DNA of 64,000 bases from Arthrobacter sp. Bi26 (lineage in GTDB: Bacteria; Actinomycetota; Actinomycetes; Actinomycetales; Micrococcaceae): assembly GCF_918697925.1 (NCBI RefSeq), contig NZ_CAKKMF010000017.1, positions 1 to 64,000 on the forward strand, read 5' to 3'. How positions within the stretch are numbered: the stretch's first letter is position 1; each line of letters opens with the position of its first letter. Under the pieces are notes generated by a model. It saw only the letters and a program-made list of their open reading frames with translations. It was not told where the DNA came from and did not search any database. The position numbers and the translations under genes are program-made. Shown piece after piece: positions 41,875-50,410 of this stretch.

Positions 41875-43398
41875 ATGACTCAACCGACTGCTGAACACGT
41901 AGGCCTCCTGCTCCGCGAAGCCCGCGGCGCGAAGGGCTGGACCCAGGGACAACTCGCCGCCGAGCTCGGCACCAGCCAGAGCGCCATCGCCCGGATGGAA
42001 CAGGGCAAGCAGAACCTGAGCCTGAAGATGATCCAGCGACTGGAGGCGATCGTCGGACACAGCATCGTCAAGGTGGGCCGGCCCCAGATGACCCACCTCC
42101 GTGTCGAGGGCGGCCGCACACTCGCCGGCGCGGTGGACGTCAACAGCAGCAAGAACGCCGGCGTCGCCCTGTTGTGCGCCAGCCTCATCAACCGCGGCAC
42201 CACCACCCTGCGCCGGCTGGCCCGGATTGAGGAAGTCAACCGGATCGTGGAGGTGCTGACCAGCATCGGCGTCGAGTGCACCTGGCTCAACGCGAACGAC
42301 CTCCAGATCCGCCGCCCCGCGGTCCTGGACCTGGCATCCATGGATGTGGAGGCGGCCCGCCGGACCCGCAGCGTCATCATGCTCCTGGGCCCGCTGCTGG
42401 ACGAGGCCGACACCTACCGGCTGCCCTACGCCGGCGGCTGCGACCTCGGCACCCGCACCGTGCAGCCGCACATGCAGGCACTGCGCCAGTTCGGCCTGAG
42501 CGTGGAGGCGAAATCCGGGTTCTACGCGGTGCAGGCGCCGCCGTCGGACGGTCATGACCGCTCCTTCGTGCTGAGCGAACGCGGCGACACCGTCACCGAG
42601 AACGCCATCATGGCCGCAGCCCACCGCCGCGGCACCACCGTCATCCGCAACGCCAGCCCCAACTACATGGTGCAGGACCTCTGCTTCTACCTGCAGATGC
42701 TCGGCGTGGAAATCGCGGGGGTTGGCACCACCACGCTGGAGATCACCGGCCGCCCGTCGATCGACGCCGACATCGAATACTTCCCGTCCGAGGACCCGAT
42801 CGAGGCGATGAGCCTCATCACCGCCGGCATCGTGACGAACTCGGAGGTCACCATCCGCCGCGTCCCGATCGAGTTCATGGAAATTGAACTCGCCACGCTA
42901 GAACAGATGGGCCAGCGACTTGAGGTTTCCGGGGAATACTTTGCCCGCAACGGCCGCACCCGCCTGGTGGACGTCACCACCAAGCCCTCGGAGCTGCGGG
43001 CGCCGGAGGACAAGATCCACCCCATGCCCTTCCCCGGCCTGAACATCGACAACCTGCCGTTCTTCGCGGTGATCGCCGCCAACGCCCACGGCCAGACCAT
43101 GATCCATGACTGGGTCTACGAGAACCGGGCCATCTACCTGACCGAGCTCAACAAACTGGGCGCCCAGGTGCAGCTGCTCGATCCCCACCGGATATACGTC
43201 AACGGGCCCACCAAGTGGCGTGCCGCCGAGGTTGGCTGCCCGCCGGCCCTCCGCCCCGCCGCCTGCCTGCTGCTGGCCATGCTGGCGGCCCGCGGCGTCT
43301 CGGAGCTGCGGAACATCTATGTCATTGAGCGCGGCTACGAGGACCTGGCCGAACGGCTCAACACCATCGGCGCGAAGATCGAGTACTTCCAAGACTGA
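41875..43398 (+). CDS. XRE-type HTH domain fused to a UDP-GlcNAc enolpyruvyl transferase (MurA-like)
   Basis: 507 residues. Residues 8-62 form a lambda-repressor-type HTH (LLREARGAKGWTQGQLAAELG then SQSAIARMEQGKQNLS). Residues about 72-507 form an EPSP-synthase/MurA fold. Key MurA residues are kept: Lys93 in NSSKNAGVA, Cys189 in YAGGCDLGTR (the fosfomycin-target cysteine), Asp in GLNIDNLPFF, and LR in PALRPAACLLL. It could transfer enolpyruvate to UDP-GlcNAc or a related sugar, or sense such a ligand as a regulator. A TATTTT box ends six bases before the ATG, suggesting a leaderless mRNA. The housekeeping MurA of such bacteria is normally a separate, shorter protein. Confidence 0.85.
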   Translation: MTQPTAEHVGLLLREARGAKGWTQGQLAAELGTSQSAIARMEQGKQNLSLKMIQRLEAIVGHSIVKVGRPQMTHLRVEGGRTLAGAVDVNSSKNAGVALLCASLINRGTTTLRRLARIEEVNRIVEVLTSIGVECTWLNANDLQIRRPAVLDLASMDVEAARRTRSVIMLLGPLLDEADTYRLPYAGGCDLGTRTVQPHMQALRQFGLSVEAKSGFYAVQAPPSDGHDRSFVLSERGDTVTENAIMAAAHRRGTTVIRNASPNYMVQDLCFYLQMLGVEIAGVGTTTLEITGRPSIDADIEYFPSEDPIEAMSLITAGIVTNSEVTIRRVPIEFMEIELATLEQMGQRLEVSGEYFARNGRTRLVDVTTKPSELRAPEDKIHPMPFPGLNIDNLPFFAVIAANAHGQTMIHDWVYENRAIYLTELNKLGAQVQLLDPHRIYVNGPTKWRAAEVGCPPALRPAACLLLAMLAARGVSELRNIYVIERGYEDLAERLNTIGAKIEYFQD

Positions 43399-43413
43399 TC
43401 CCAGACTGATCCC
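43392..43413. repeat. 11-bp exact tandem duplication at the HTH-MurA stop codon
   Basis: AGACTGATCCC is repeated head to tail (43392-43402, 43403-43413). The first copy contains the stop codon TGA at 43396-43398. Confidence 0.88.
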
Positions 43414-43460
43414 GTGTTGGTGTAGGGGCGTTTCTGCGGATCGTGACGCACAATAGATTC

Positions 43461-44648
43461 ATGCGCACATTCGGCGTGGAGGAAGAACTGCTGATAGTGG
43501 ACCCCGAATCGGGGATGCTGCTTGCCCTCGCCGACCTGATGCTGCCCAGCCTGGTTCCGCCAAAGAGGCAGGACGCCGCCCAAGTTCTCCCAGGGCAGCA
43601 ACCGGTCCACGAGGGCGCCGACTTTAGCTACGAGCTCAAACTCGAACAGATTGAGACCCAGACGCGGCCCTGCCTGGACTACGCAGAACTTCTCCGCCAG
43701 CTCAGGCAGAGCCGGGCCCGGGCGGACCAGGCCGCCCGCGCGCATGGCGGCCGCGTCGCAGCCTTGGCCACCTCGCCCCAAGGCGCAGCCACGCACCTCA
43801 CACCGAATCAGCGGTACATGACCATGCAGGAACGCTTCGGGCTCACGGTCCGGAACCAGCTGACCTGCGGCCTCCACGTCCACACCTTTGTGGAGTCCCC
43901 GGAGGAGGGCGTGGCCGTGATGGACCGGATCCGCGACAAGCTTGCAGTGCTGCTCGCCCTCAGCGCGAATTCCCCGTACTGGAACGGCGCGGAGACGGGA
44001 TTCGAAAGCTACCGCACGCAGGCGTGGAACCGCTGGCCGGGGTCAGGCCCCACCATGATCTTCGGCAGCCTGCCCGTCTACCGGCGGCTGGTCACCCGGC
44101 TGGTGGAAAGCGGCGTCCTGATGGACGAGGGGATGGTCTATTTCGATGCACGGCTGGCCCGGCTGCATCCCACCGTGGAAGTCCGGGTCGCCGACGTCTG
44201 TCTGCGGGCCGAGGACGCGGCGCTGATCGCCGTGCTGGTGCGCGCCCTCGTGGAGTCCGCGGCGCGGGAATGGAACGACGGCGTCGACCCCGCCCCGGTG
44301 CCCACGCTGCTGCTGCGGATGGCCGCGTGGCAGGCCAGCAATTGCGGACTCCGCGGACAGCTCCTGGACTTCGGAACGTTCACCCCGGCCCCGGCCGCGG
44401 ATGTGGTCTGGGCGCTCGTGGACTTTGTGGCCCCCGTGCTGGAGGAGCAGGGCGAGCTGGATCTGGTGCGCGAAGGCGTCGACAGGATCCTGACGGAGGG
44501 CACCGGCTCGCAGCTGCAGCGGGGCCCTCACCGGGAAGGCGGGCTGGCCGCCGTCGTCGAACGGGCCGTCGAGGTGACGACCCAAGGGGCTGCCACCGGG
44601 GAACCGCTCGGCGGGAACGTGCCCCTGGACCGGCTGCACCGGGGCTGA
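43461..44648 (+). CDS. Carboxylate-amine ligase, YbdK/GCS2 family
   Basis: 395 residues. The N terminus [18 protein letters not shown], then [25 protein letters not shown] and [18 protein letters not shown] are hallmarks of the glutamate-cysteine ligase 2/YbdK family. E. coli YbdK has weak gamma-glutamylcysteine synthetase activity; the physiological substrate here is unknown. The ATG at 43461 is preferred to the upstream in-frame GTG because the family starts with this motif. CACAAT lies five bases upstream, again suggesting a leaderless mRNA. Confidence 0.9.
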   Translation: MRTFGVEEELLIVDPESGMLLALADLMLPSLVPPKRQDAAQVLPGQQPVHEGADFSYELKLEQIETQTRPCLDYAELLRQLRQSRARADQAARAHGGRVAALATSPQGAATHLTPNQRYMTMQERFGLTVRNQLTCGLHVHTFVESPEEGVAVMDRIRDKLAVLLALSANSPYWNGAETGFESYRTQAWNRWPGSGPTMIFGSLPVYRRLVTRLVESGVLMDEGMVYFDARLARLHPTVEVRVADVCLRAEDAALIAVLVRALVESAAREWNDGVDPAPVPTLLLRMAAWQASNCGLRGQLLDFGTFTPAPAADVVWALVDFVAPVLEEQGELDLVREGVDRILTEGTGSQLQRGPHREGGLAAVVERAVEVTTQGAATGEPLGGNVPLDRLHRG

Positions 44649-44788
44649 ACCGGATGGCCGCACGGCCTTCCACGGTCTCGACGGCGACGGGGTTCCCCGG
44701 CGAGGAGGCCTTCGGACTCTACCGGTGGTCCAGGGCTGGCCAAAGAATCTGAATATCAATGGTCTGAGGCGAAAGGGCGCCGGTCTTG

Positions 44789-45043
44789 ATGTGGGGCTAT
44801 GGCATGAATATGGGCTGGATGTGGCTGTGGGGCAGCCTCCTGCTCGTTGGAATAGCGCTGCTGGTATTGGTCGCGGTGCGCATGTTTGCCGGAGGCGGGA
44901 GTCAGGGCGGGATGCAGGGACCGCCGGGGCCCTACCCGGGCAGGAGCCGGGCCCGGCAGATCCTCGATGAACGCTTTGCCCGGGGTGAGCTGACCGCGGA
45001 GCAATACCGTGAGCAGCTAAAGGTTCTCGCCGAGGACCAGTAG
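44789..45043 (+). CDS. Small SHOCT-domain membrane protein
   Basis: 84 residues. A Met/Trp-rich N terminus and one membrane helix (WLWGSLLLVGIALLVLVAVRMF) are followed by a Gly/Pro linker and a C-terminal SHOCT motif (ARQILDERFARGELTAEQYREQLKVL). Such proteins are often found next to copper or envelope-stress genes. The stop codon overlaps the next gene by one base, so it is cotranscribed with the multicopper oxidase. Function unknown. Confidence 0.85.
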   Translation: MWGYGMNMGWMWLWGSLLLVGIALLVLVAVRMFAGGGSQGGMQGPPGPYPGRSRARQILDERFARGELTAEQYREQLKVLAEDQ

Positions 45044-46506
45044 TGCGCCCAATGAGCCGCCGGGATGCGCTCCTGCTGGGAGGCCTCGGCACGGCAGGCA
45101 TCGTCGCCGGCGGGGCCGGGCTCTGGTGGACGGTGAGCTCCCGGTTCTCCCCCGTAGCGGGCGCTGAGTTCACTGAGCCGGAGGCGCTGCGCAGCAGCAG
45201 CGGACGGCTGCAGGTCCGGCTCGAGGCTTCCCCGGGTTCGGTGCGGCTCGGCGGCCAACAGGCATCGGCGCTGGGCTACAACGGAGGAGTACCCGGCCCA
45301 ACCCTGCGCTTGCGGGGTGGAGACGTGCTGGCCGTCGAGCTGGTCAACAGCATGGCCGTCCCGACCAACCTGCATGTCCACGGACTCCACGTCTCTCCCC
45401 AGGGCAACGGAGACAACGTGTTTGTTGTGGTTCAGCCGGGCCACTCGTTCAGCTACGAGTACCGCCTCCCCGCGGACCACCCGCCCGGCGTGTACTGGTA
45501 CCACCCCCACCATCACGGCATGGTGGCGGATCAGATATTCGCTGGCCTGTTTGGCGCGATCATCGTCGAGGACCCTGACCCCGTGGCCACCAGCCGGGAA
45601 CGTGTCATGGTCATTTCCGACATCACCCTGGACGGGTCCGGGACCGTCGCCGACGCCTCGCCGATGGACAGAATGACCGGCCGGGAAGGTGACCTCGTCC
45701 TGGTCAACGGACAAAGCAACCCGAAACTCTCCGCCCGGCCAGGCGAGCGTGAGCGGTGGCTCATCGTGAATACCTGCGTGGCCCGCTACCTGCGGCTGCG
45801 CCTGGATGGGCAGCAGATGCAGCTTCGCGGCATGGACTCCGGCCGCTACCCCGCGCCCGGGACTGTGGACGAGTTGCTGCTGGCGCCGGGCAACCGTGCG
45901 GATGTCCTGGTCACAGCGGCCGCGGGCGACGCCACTCTCAGGGCTGCCTACTACAACCGTGGCGGCATGGCCGGCATGATGGGACCGGCAGGGCCAGCGC
46001 CAAACGGCGGCCAGGGCACAGCGGACATCGTGCTGGCGACGCTGTCGGTGTCCGGCGCCCCGGCCCCGGCTCCACCGGCGGTGCCAACTCAGCCTGCGCC
46101 GGCGGACCTGAGGAACGCGGTCGTTGCCGCGCACAGGCAGCTGACCTTCGCCGCCGGCGGCATGGGTATGGGGATGGGCATGATGAGCTTCACCATCAAC
46201 GGCCGCGAATTCAACGCAAGCCGGACCGACACCACCGCGGCCGCGCAGACAGTGGAAGAGTGGACCCTGATAAATCCCAGCCCGATGGACCATCCTTTTC
46301 ATCTGCATGTCTGGCCGATGCAGATCATCGAGGCACGAGGCACCACCCCGGACGCACCCCTCTGGCGGGACGTCGTCAACGTGCCCGCCAATGGACAGGT
46401 GAAAGTCAGGATCAATTTCAAGGATTTCGCCGGCCGCTCCGTGTACCACTGCCACATCCTGGACCACGAGGACCAAGGAATGATGGGAGTGATCGAGGTC
46501 CGCTAG
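45043..46506 (+). CDS. Tat-exported multicopper oxidase (CueO/copper oxidase-like)
   Basis: 487 residues. A Tat signal (SRRDALLLGGLGTAGIV) begins at residue 5. All four copper-ligand motifs are present: NLHVHGLHV (about residue 110), WYHPHHHG (about 152), HPFHLHVWP (about 416) and HCHILDHEDQGM (about 470). The final Met ligand points to a type 1 copper site. It should oxidise Cu(I) or phenolic substrates outside the membrane. The GTG at 45043 has GAGGA upstream; the ATG at 45052 is an alternative. A Met/Gly-rich stretch (MGMGMGMMS) before the third motif may bind copper. Neighbours support copper handling. Confidence 0.94.
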   Translation: MRPMSRRDALLLGGLGTAGIVAGGAGLWWTVSSRFSPVAGAEFTEPEALRSSSGRLQVRLEASPGSVRLGGQQASALGYNGGVPGPTLRLRGGDVLAVELVNSMAVPTNLHVHGLHVSPQGNGDNVFVVVQPGHSFSYEYRLPADHPPGVYWYHPHHHGMVADQIFAGLFGAIIVEDPDPVATSRERVMVISDITLDGSGTVADASPMDRMTGREGDLVLVNGQSNPKLSARPGERERWLIVNTCVARYLRLRLDGQQMQLRGMDSGRYPAPGTVDELLLAPGNRADVLVTAAAGDATLRAAYYNRGGMAGMMGPAGPAPNGGQGTADIVLATLSVSGAPAPAPPAVPTQPAPADLRNAVVAAHRQLTFAAGGMGMGMGMMSFTINGREFNASRTDTTAAAQTVEEWTLINPSPMDHPFHLHVWPMQIIEARGTTPDAPLWRDVVNVPANGQVKVRINFKDFAGRSVYHCHILDHEDQGMMGVIEVR

Positions 46507-46604
46507 GCACGGCAGCACGTGTCCCGGCAACGGCCCGGCCAACACCCGGCATGTAGCCTTAGCCTGTTCGACATCCGATCACTGCTGTCCGGAGGGAGAA
46601 TGCC

Positions 46605-47135
46605 ATGGCCGCAGCGTCCATGCACCATGCCGCAGCCGCGCTTCGCCGCGGATTCCTGCTCGTGGGCTTGCTTGCCGTCATGGCCGGATTCCTAGGGATG
46701 CACATCATGACCGGTATGCATGGCGCTCATGCCATGACGGCGGTGACTTCCTCCACGGACCCCGCAGGGTTGTCCTCCCAGACGGCACACAGTTTCGCAT
46801 CCGATCCCGCGGCCCATTCCCCGCGGGCCGGGGCAACTGCCCATGACGCGATGGCTCCGCCGCCTGCGACCAGTCCGGGTCCCGGGCTGACAGGTAGCGG
46901 CAGGGCCGCCCTGCCATCGGCGTCGTGTGTGTGCCAGTCGAGCTGCACCGATCCTGCGTCGATGCACCCGGCCTGCGTGCCGTCGGCGGCCGCGGGCTCC
47001 CTGGCCGCGCCCCCTCCCGGCATGGCTCCGGCGTCGCTCCACAACCCGGACGCGCGCGCCGGCGGCGCGATCCCGACCTACTCGTATCTGCCCGCAAGTC
47101 CTTCGCCGGGCGATCTGTCCATCAGCCGGACGTAA
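46605..47135 (+). CDS. DUF6153 family protein, secreted or membrane-anchored
   Basis: 176 residues. An N-terminal hydrophobic helix (GFLLVGLLAVMAGFLGMHIM) is followed by His/Met-rich sequence (GMHGAHAM), a long Ala/Pro/Ser-rich region, and three to four Cys in ASCVCQSSCTD and MHPACVPS. This pattern fits the actinobacterial DUF6153 family. GGAGGGAG precedes the ATG. The His, Met and Cys clusters and its place between a multicopper oxidase and a DUF305 lipoprotein suggest copper binding outside the membrane; that is inference. Confidence 0.75.
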   Translation: MAAASMHHAAAALRRGFLLVGLLAVMAGFLGMHIMTGMHGAHAMTAVTSSTDPAGLSSQTAHSFASDPAAHSPRAGATAHDAMAPPPATSPGPGLTGSGRAALPSASCVCQSSCTDPASMHPACVPSAAAGSLAAPPPGMAPASLHNPDARAGGAIPTYSYLPASPSPGDLSISRT

Positions 47136-47269
47136 GACGGGGCCTTGCCGTGTGGTGCCCGGCGCCCCTCCTTACCCCACACGTTCCGGCCGGATTTTTC
47201 CCCCGGCGCGGGCGTGCCATCCGCAGGCGTGCAACAACGCCATTTTGGCTATTGAAGGACTTGACCCCC

Positions 47270-47878
47270 ATGAAGAAGACCCTGACCATTTCTGCCCTTG
47301 GCATCGCCGCCGCCATCGCCCTTGCCGGCTGCGCGGGCAACTCCGGAAGTTCACCCGCCGGCACCATGCCCGGCATGAGCGGCGGCATGGGCATGTCGTC
47401 CAGCCCGGCCCCCGCCGCCTCGGACCACAACGCGGCAGACACCATGTTCACCCAGGAGATGATCCCGCACCACGCCCAGGCCGTGGAAATGAGCGACATG
47501 ATGCTCAAGAAGCAGGGCATGGACGCCCGGATCACCGCACTCGCCACGAAGATCAAGGCTGCACAGGCACCCGAAATCGAAAAGATGACGGTCTGGCTCA
47601 AGACCTGGAACGAACCCACCCAGATGGCCGGCGGCCACAGCATGGGCGACGCAATGATGGGCGGTGACGATCTCACCAAGCTCGACGCCGCCCAGGGAAC
47701 CGATGCGGCCAAGCTGTTCCTGACCCGGATGATCGCCCACCATGAGGGCGCGGTGATGATGGCCAAGACTGAAAGCAGCCAAGGCAAGAACCCGGAAGCC
47801 CTCATCCTCAGCAAGGCAATCGTGACCTCCCAGGAAGCTGAAATCCAGGAAATGAAGGCCCTGCTGGCAAACCTCTAG
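47270..47878 (+). CDS. DUF305 domain lipoprotein
   Basis: 202 residues with a lipoprotein signal (ISALGIAAAIALAGC, lipobox LAGC with Cys at about 21). A Met/Gly-rich linker is followed by a DUF305 domain with two repeats of the motif FTQEMIPHHAQAVEMSDMM and FLTRMIAHHEGAVMMAKTE, the HH pairs being typical. DUF305 proteins are ferritin-like four-helix proteins often linked to copper. AAGGA precedes the ATG at 47270. Followed by a clear terminator. Confidence 0.92.
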   Translation: MKKTLTISALGIAAAIALAGCAGNSGSSPAGTMPGMSGGMGMSSSPAPAASDHNAADTMFTQEMIPHHAQAVEMSDMMLKKQGMDARITALATKIKAAQAPEIEKMTVWLKTWNEPTQMAGGHSMGDAMMGGDDLTKLDAAQGTDAAKLFLTRMIAHHEGAVMMAKTESSQGKNPEALILSKAIVTSQEAEIQEMKALLANL

Positions 47879-47888
47879 CCCGCGTCCC

Positions 47889-47920
47889 GGCCCCGGTCCG
47901 GTTTTCGGACCGGGGCCTTC
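47889..47920 (+). terminator. Terminator after the DUF305 gene
   Basis: GGCCCCGGTCCG (47889-47900) is exactly inverted at 47906-47917 around a GTTTT loop, followed by TTC. Confidence 0.85.
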
Positions 47921-47935
47921 CCGGCCACCCCGCCC

Positions 47936-47994
47936 GCGTTGGCCCAGACCTGCGTTGGCCCAGACCTGCTTGAGCGCTAGACCTGCTTGAGCGC
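47936..47994. repeat. Two overlapping tandem duplications at the metZ stop codon
   Basis: GCGTTGGCCCAGACCT is repeated at 47936-47951 and 47952-47967. AGACCTGCTTGAGCGC is repeated at 47962-47977 and 47979-47994 (period 17). The metZ stop codon is 47977-47979, so the last five codons and the stop recur downstream, followed by a second duplication. Confidence 0.9.
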
Positions 47995-49185
47995 CTGGCC
48001 GAGGTCGCGGATCAGGTCCTCCACGTCCTCCAGGCCCACCGAAAGCCGGACCACGCCGTCGCTGAGCCCGATCGCCGCACGGCCTTCCGGGCCCATCGCG
48101 CGGTGCGTCGTAGTCGCAGGATGCGTGATGAGCGTCTTGGCATCACCCAGGTTGTTGGAGATGTCGATGATCCGCAGCGCGTCCAGCAGCGCGAAGGCGG
48201 CCTGCTTCGCGGTGCGTCCCGGCGAGGGCGAAAGCTCCAGCGTGAGCACCGTCCCGCCGGCCTTCATCTGCTTCACGGCGAGTGGGTACTGCGGGTGGGA
48301 TGGCAGCAGCGGGTACTTGACCCAGCTGACCGCAGGCTGTCCCTCGAGCCATTCGGCCAGCCGCAGGGCGGAGGCCGAGGAATGGTTGACGCGCAGGGCC
48401 ATGGTCTCCAGGCCCTTGGTGAGCACCCAGGCATTGAAGGCCGAGAGCGCCGGACCGGTGTGCCGCATGAGCTGCTTGACGGGCCCGTCGATGAATTCCT
48501 TGGTGCCCAGGATCGCCCCGCCGAGCACGCGGCCCTGGCCGTCGATGTGCTTGGTGCCGGAGTAGACCACCACGTCCGCGCCGAGCTCTCCGCAGCGCTG
48601 CAGCAGCGGGGTGGCGAAGACGTTGTCGACCACCACCGTGGCCCCGGCCGCATGCGCCAGTTCGCTCACCGCGGCGATGTCCACGATTTCCTGCATGGGG
48701 TTCGACGGCGACTCGAAGAATACCGCCGTGGCCGGCTCGGACAGGGCAGAGCGCCATTGTTCCAGGTCCGGGCCGTCCACGAAGACCGTCTCGACACCCC
48801 AGCGCGGCAGGATCTCGTTGAGGATCACAAAGCACGAGCCGAACAGCGAGCGGGCTGCGACTACGCGGTCGCCGGCAGCCAACAGCGCGCCCAGCGCGGT
48901 GAAGACGGCGGACATGCCGGACGCCGTCGCAAAACACGCCTCGGTTCCCTCGAGCAGCCGGAGCCGCTCCTGGAAGGTGGCAACGGACGGATTGCCGTAG
49001 CGGGAGTAGACGAAGCGCTCGTCTTCCCCGGTGAAGGCGCGCTCGGCAGCGGCCGCGGACCCGTAGACGAATCCGGAGTTGAGGAAGATCGGCTCGGTGG
49101 TTTCCTGGAAGCCGGTGCGGTCAAGGCCGCCGCGGACAGCCTGGGTGTCGGCGGCCCAGCCGGCGGCGTCGGGATTGAAAGTCAT
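47977..49185 (-). CDS. metZ: O-succinylhomoserine sulfhydrylase
   Basis: 402 residues, PLP-dependent Cys/Met metabolism family. Makes homocysteine directly from O-succinyl- (or O-acetyl-) homoserine and sulfide. The PLP lysine is Lys212 in YSGTKHIDGQGRVLGG; SRYGNPSVATFQERL and FFESPSNPMQEIVDIAA are family motifs. The HIDGQGRVLGG form is characteristic of MetZ rather than cystathionine gamma-synthase. Third gene of a riboswitch-led operon: its ATG shares one base with the rhodanese stop. Control by a SAM-type riboswitch supports the methionine-pathway assignment. Confidence 0.92.
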   Translation of the reverse strand: MTFNPDAAGWAADTQAVRGGLDRTGFQETTEPIFLNSGFVYGSAAAAERAFTGEDERFVYSRYGNPSVATFQERLRLLEGTEACFATASGMSAVFTALGALLAAGDRVVAARSLFGSCFVILNEILPRWGVETVFVDGPDLEQWRSALSEPATAVFFESPSNPMQEIVDIAAVSELAHAAGATVVVDNVFATPLLQRCGELGADVVVYSGTKHIDGQGRVLGGAILGTKEFIDGPVKQLMRHTGPALSAFNAWVLTKGLETMALRVNHSSASALRLAEWLEGQPAVSWVKYPLLPSHPQYPLAVKQMKAGGTVLTLELSPSPGRTAKQAAFALLDALRIIDISNNLGDAKTLITHPATTTHRAMGPEGRAAIGLSDGVVRLSVGLEDVEDLIRDLGQALKQV

Positions 49186-49604
49186 CAGATCTTTCCAAGG
49201 TTGGTGGGCAGGCCGCGGTTCTTCCAGCCGTTGACGGTGCGGTCGCCAAAACGGTCGGTCTCGCCTTCGAAGCCCTCAAGAACGTTGTACGAGGTGTATC
49301 CGGCGGCCGTCGCGGCCGTCGCGGCGGCGATCGAGCGGACACCGGAGCGGCAAAGGAACACCAGTTCGACGGCGGAGTCCTCCGGTGCCTCTCGCCTTAG
49401 CTGTTCCACGAAGTGCGGGTTCGGTACGCCGCCGGCGAGGTTCCACTGGATGAAAAGCGGATCGTTCCGCCTTCCGCCCGCGGACGTCGTGTCCGGGATG
49501 CCGATGTGGGCCCATTCGCCCTCGGTCCGGACATCCACCAGGAGGGCTCCCGCCTCCAGCTTGGCCCACGCCTCATGGGGGCTGAGGTCTCCGGCGTAGC
49601 TCAT
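49185..49604 (-). CDS. Rhodanese-like sulfurtransferase
   Basis: 139 residues, single rhodanese domain. The active-site loop is CRSGVRS with Cys86, and LLVDVRTEGEWAHIGIP is the usual first-half motif. It may carry persulfide sulfur toward MetZ or detoxify thiols. It overlaps the DUF1737 gene by four bases and metZ by one base, so all three are translated as a unit. Confidence 0.92.
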   Translation of the reverse strand: MSYAGDLSPHEAWAKLEAGALLVDVRTEGEWAHIGIPDTTSAGGRRNDPLFIQWNLAGGVPNPHFVEQLRREAPEDSAVELVFLCRSGVRSIAAATAATAAGYTSYNVLEGFEGETDRFGDRTVNGWKNRGLPTNLGKI

Positions 49605-49942
49605 GCGTGGCCCTCGAATGCCCCAACAGCGTCAATCTCGTCGGCATCGAGCTCATCGACTGCATTGGCCACGGCGGCGTCCGCGCTCGCAATCGCGGCC
49701 GGCAGGACCAGCGCCTGCGCCACGATCACGGTGCTGCCGTTGAAGGTGGCGGCGGGGCTTCCGTGCAGGACATAGCCCTCGGCCAGGGCGGCGGACACGC
49801 GCTCACAAAAGGCGCGGTCATCCGTGCCGGTGAACAGCCGGTAGGCCAGTCTTTCCTCGCCGGCAGGTGGTGCACTGCGTGCTGTGCTGGGTGCTGTGGT
49901 GCTGAGTATTTCGGGTACCGCGGGTGTTGACATGGGGGGCAC
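49601..49942 (-). CDS. DUF1737 domain protein, first gene of the metZ operon
   Basis: 113 residues. The first 30 residues are Pro/Thr-rich; residues about 32-80 (YRLFTGTDDRAFCERVSAALAEGYVLHGSPA) form a DUF1737 domain. The GTG at 49942 has GAGGAGA upstream at correct distance; the ATG at 49933 is less well placed. Function is unknown, but its position directly behind the riboswitch and coupling to rhodanese and metZ suggest a role in sulfur amino-acid metabolism. Confidence 0.8.
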   Translation of the reverse strand: MPPMSTPAVPEILSTTAPSTARSAPPAGEERLAYRLFTGTDDRAFCERVSAALAEGYVLHGSPAATFNGSTVIVAQALVLPAAIASADAAVANAVDELDADEIDAVGAFEGHA

Positions 49943-49964
49943 GACGGATCTCCTCTTTCACGCT

Positions 49965-50075
49965 TGCAGCTCGAATTCTCGATTGCCGAGTATTCACCTG
50001 AGGCACCCCGCCGCGAAAAGGGAGGGTTGCCGACCGGCCAGTCAGGGCTTGGCACCGGTTCTCATTACTCCCCAA
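49965..50075 (-). ncRNA. SAM-responsive riboswitch, SAM-IV type
   Basis: On the minus strand the sequence contains GTGCCAAGCCCTGACTGGCC, GGCAACCCTCC, CGCGGCGGGGTGCCTCAGGTGA and a closing stem GAGTA/TACTC (50066-50070 with 49988-49992). GGCAACCCTCC then GCGG-GGGGTGCC is the signature of actinobacterial SAM-IV (SAM-I-related) riboswitches. It ends about 25-45 bp before the DUF1737-rhodanese-metZ operon and should turn it off when S-adenosylmethionine is high. Exact ends are approximate. Confidence 0.85.
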
Positions 50076-50410
50076 AAACGTAACACCTACGACGCCGGCC
50101 CGCACCGCCGTCGTCGTCATGTTCCGTAACCGGGCCACGCCCAGGCGCTGGCGCCGGCCGGGCCCAGCGTGGGGCGGGGTGCGGCCGAGTAGTTGCGGGC
50201 TCCAATTTCGGGTACAGCCCACTCGTGTGTGCGCGGACGATTCGCCGTCTACTGGAGGACATGGCCGACGTGTCGGCCGGATTTGCAGGTTAACCGAGCT
50301 GTCCGTGAATCGAGCCGTCTGTCCATCAAAACAAGTTGTCTGTGAATCAGTGGCCGGAACCGTCGGAGCCACAGCCATGGCCCGGCCGGTGACGGCGGAA
50401 TGGAGCAATT
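50076..50410. other. 335-bp intergenic region between the riboswitch and the ATP-grasp gene
   Basis: No convincing gene. A 10-codon frame (50261-50293, MADVSAGFAG) has GGAGGAC directly upstream of its ATG and could be a leader peptide, but nothing else supports it. The promoters for the minus-strand riboswitch and the plus-strand ATP-grasp gene should lie here; I see no clear boxes. Confidence 0.4.

Noticed and set aside
50261..50293. Ten-codon leader peptide frame with GGAGGAC upstream
   Set aside because: Too short to support; no regulatory codons, no terminator pair and no link to the ATP-grasp gene visible.
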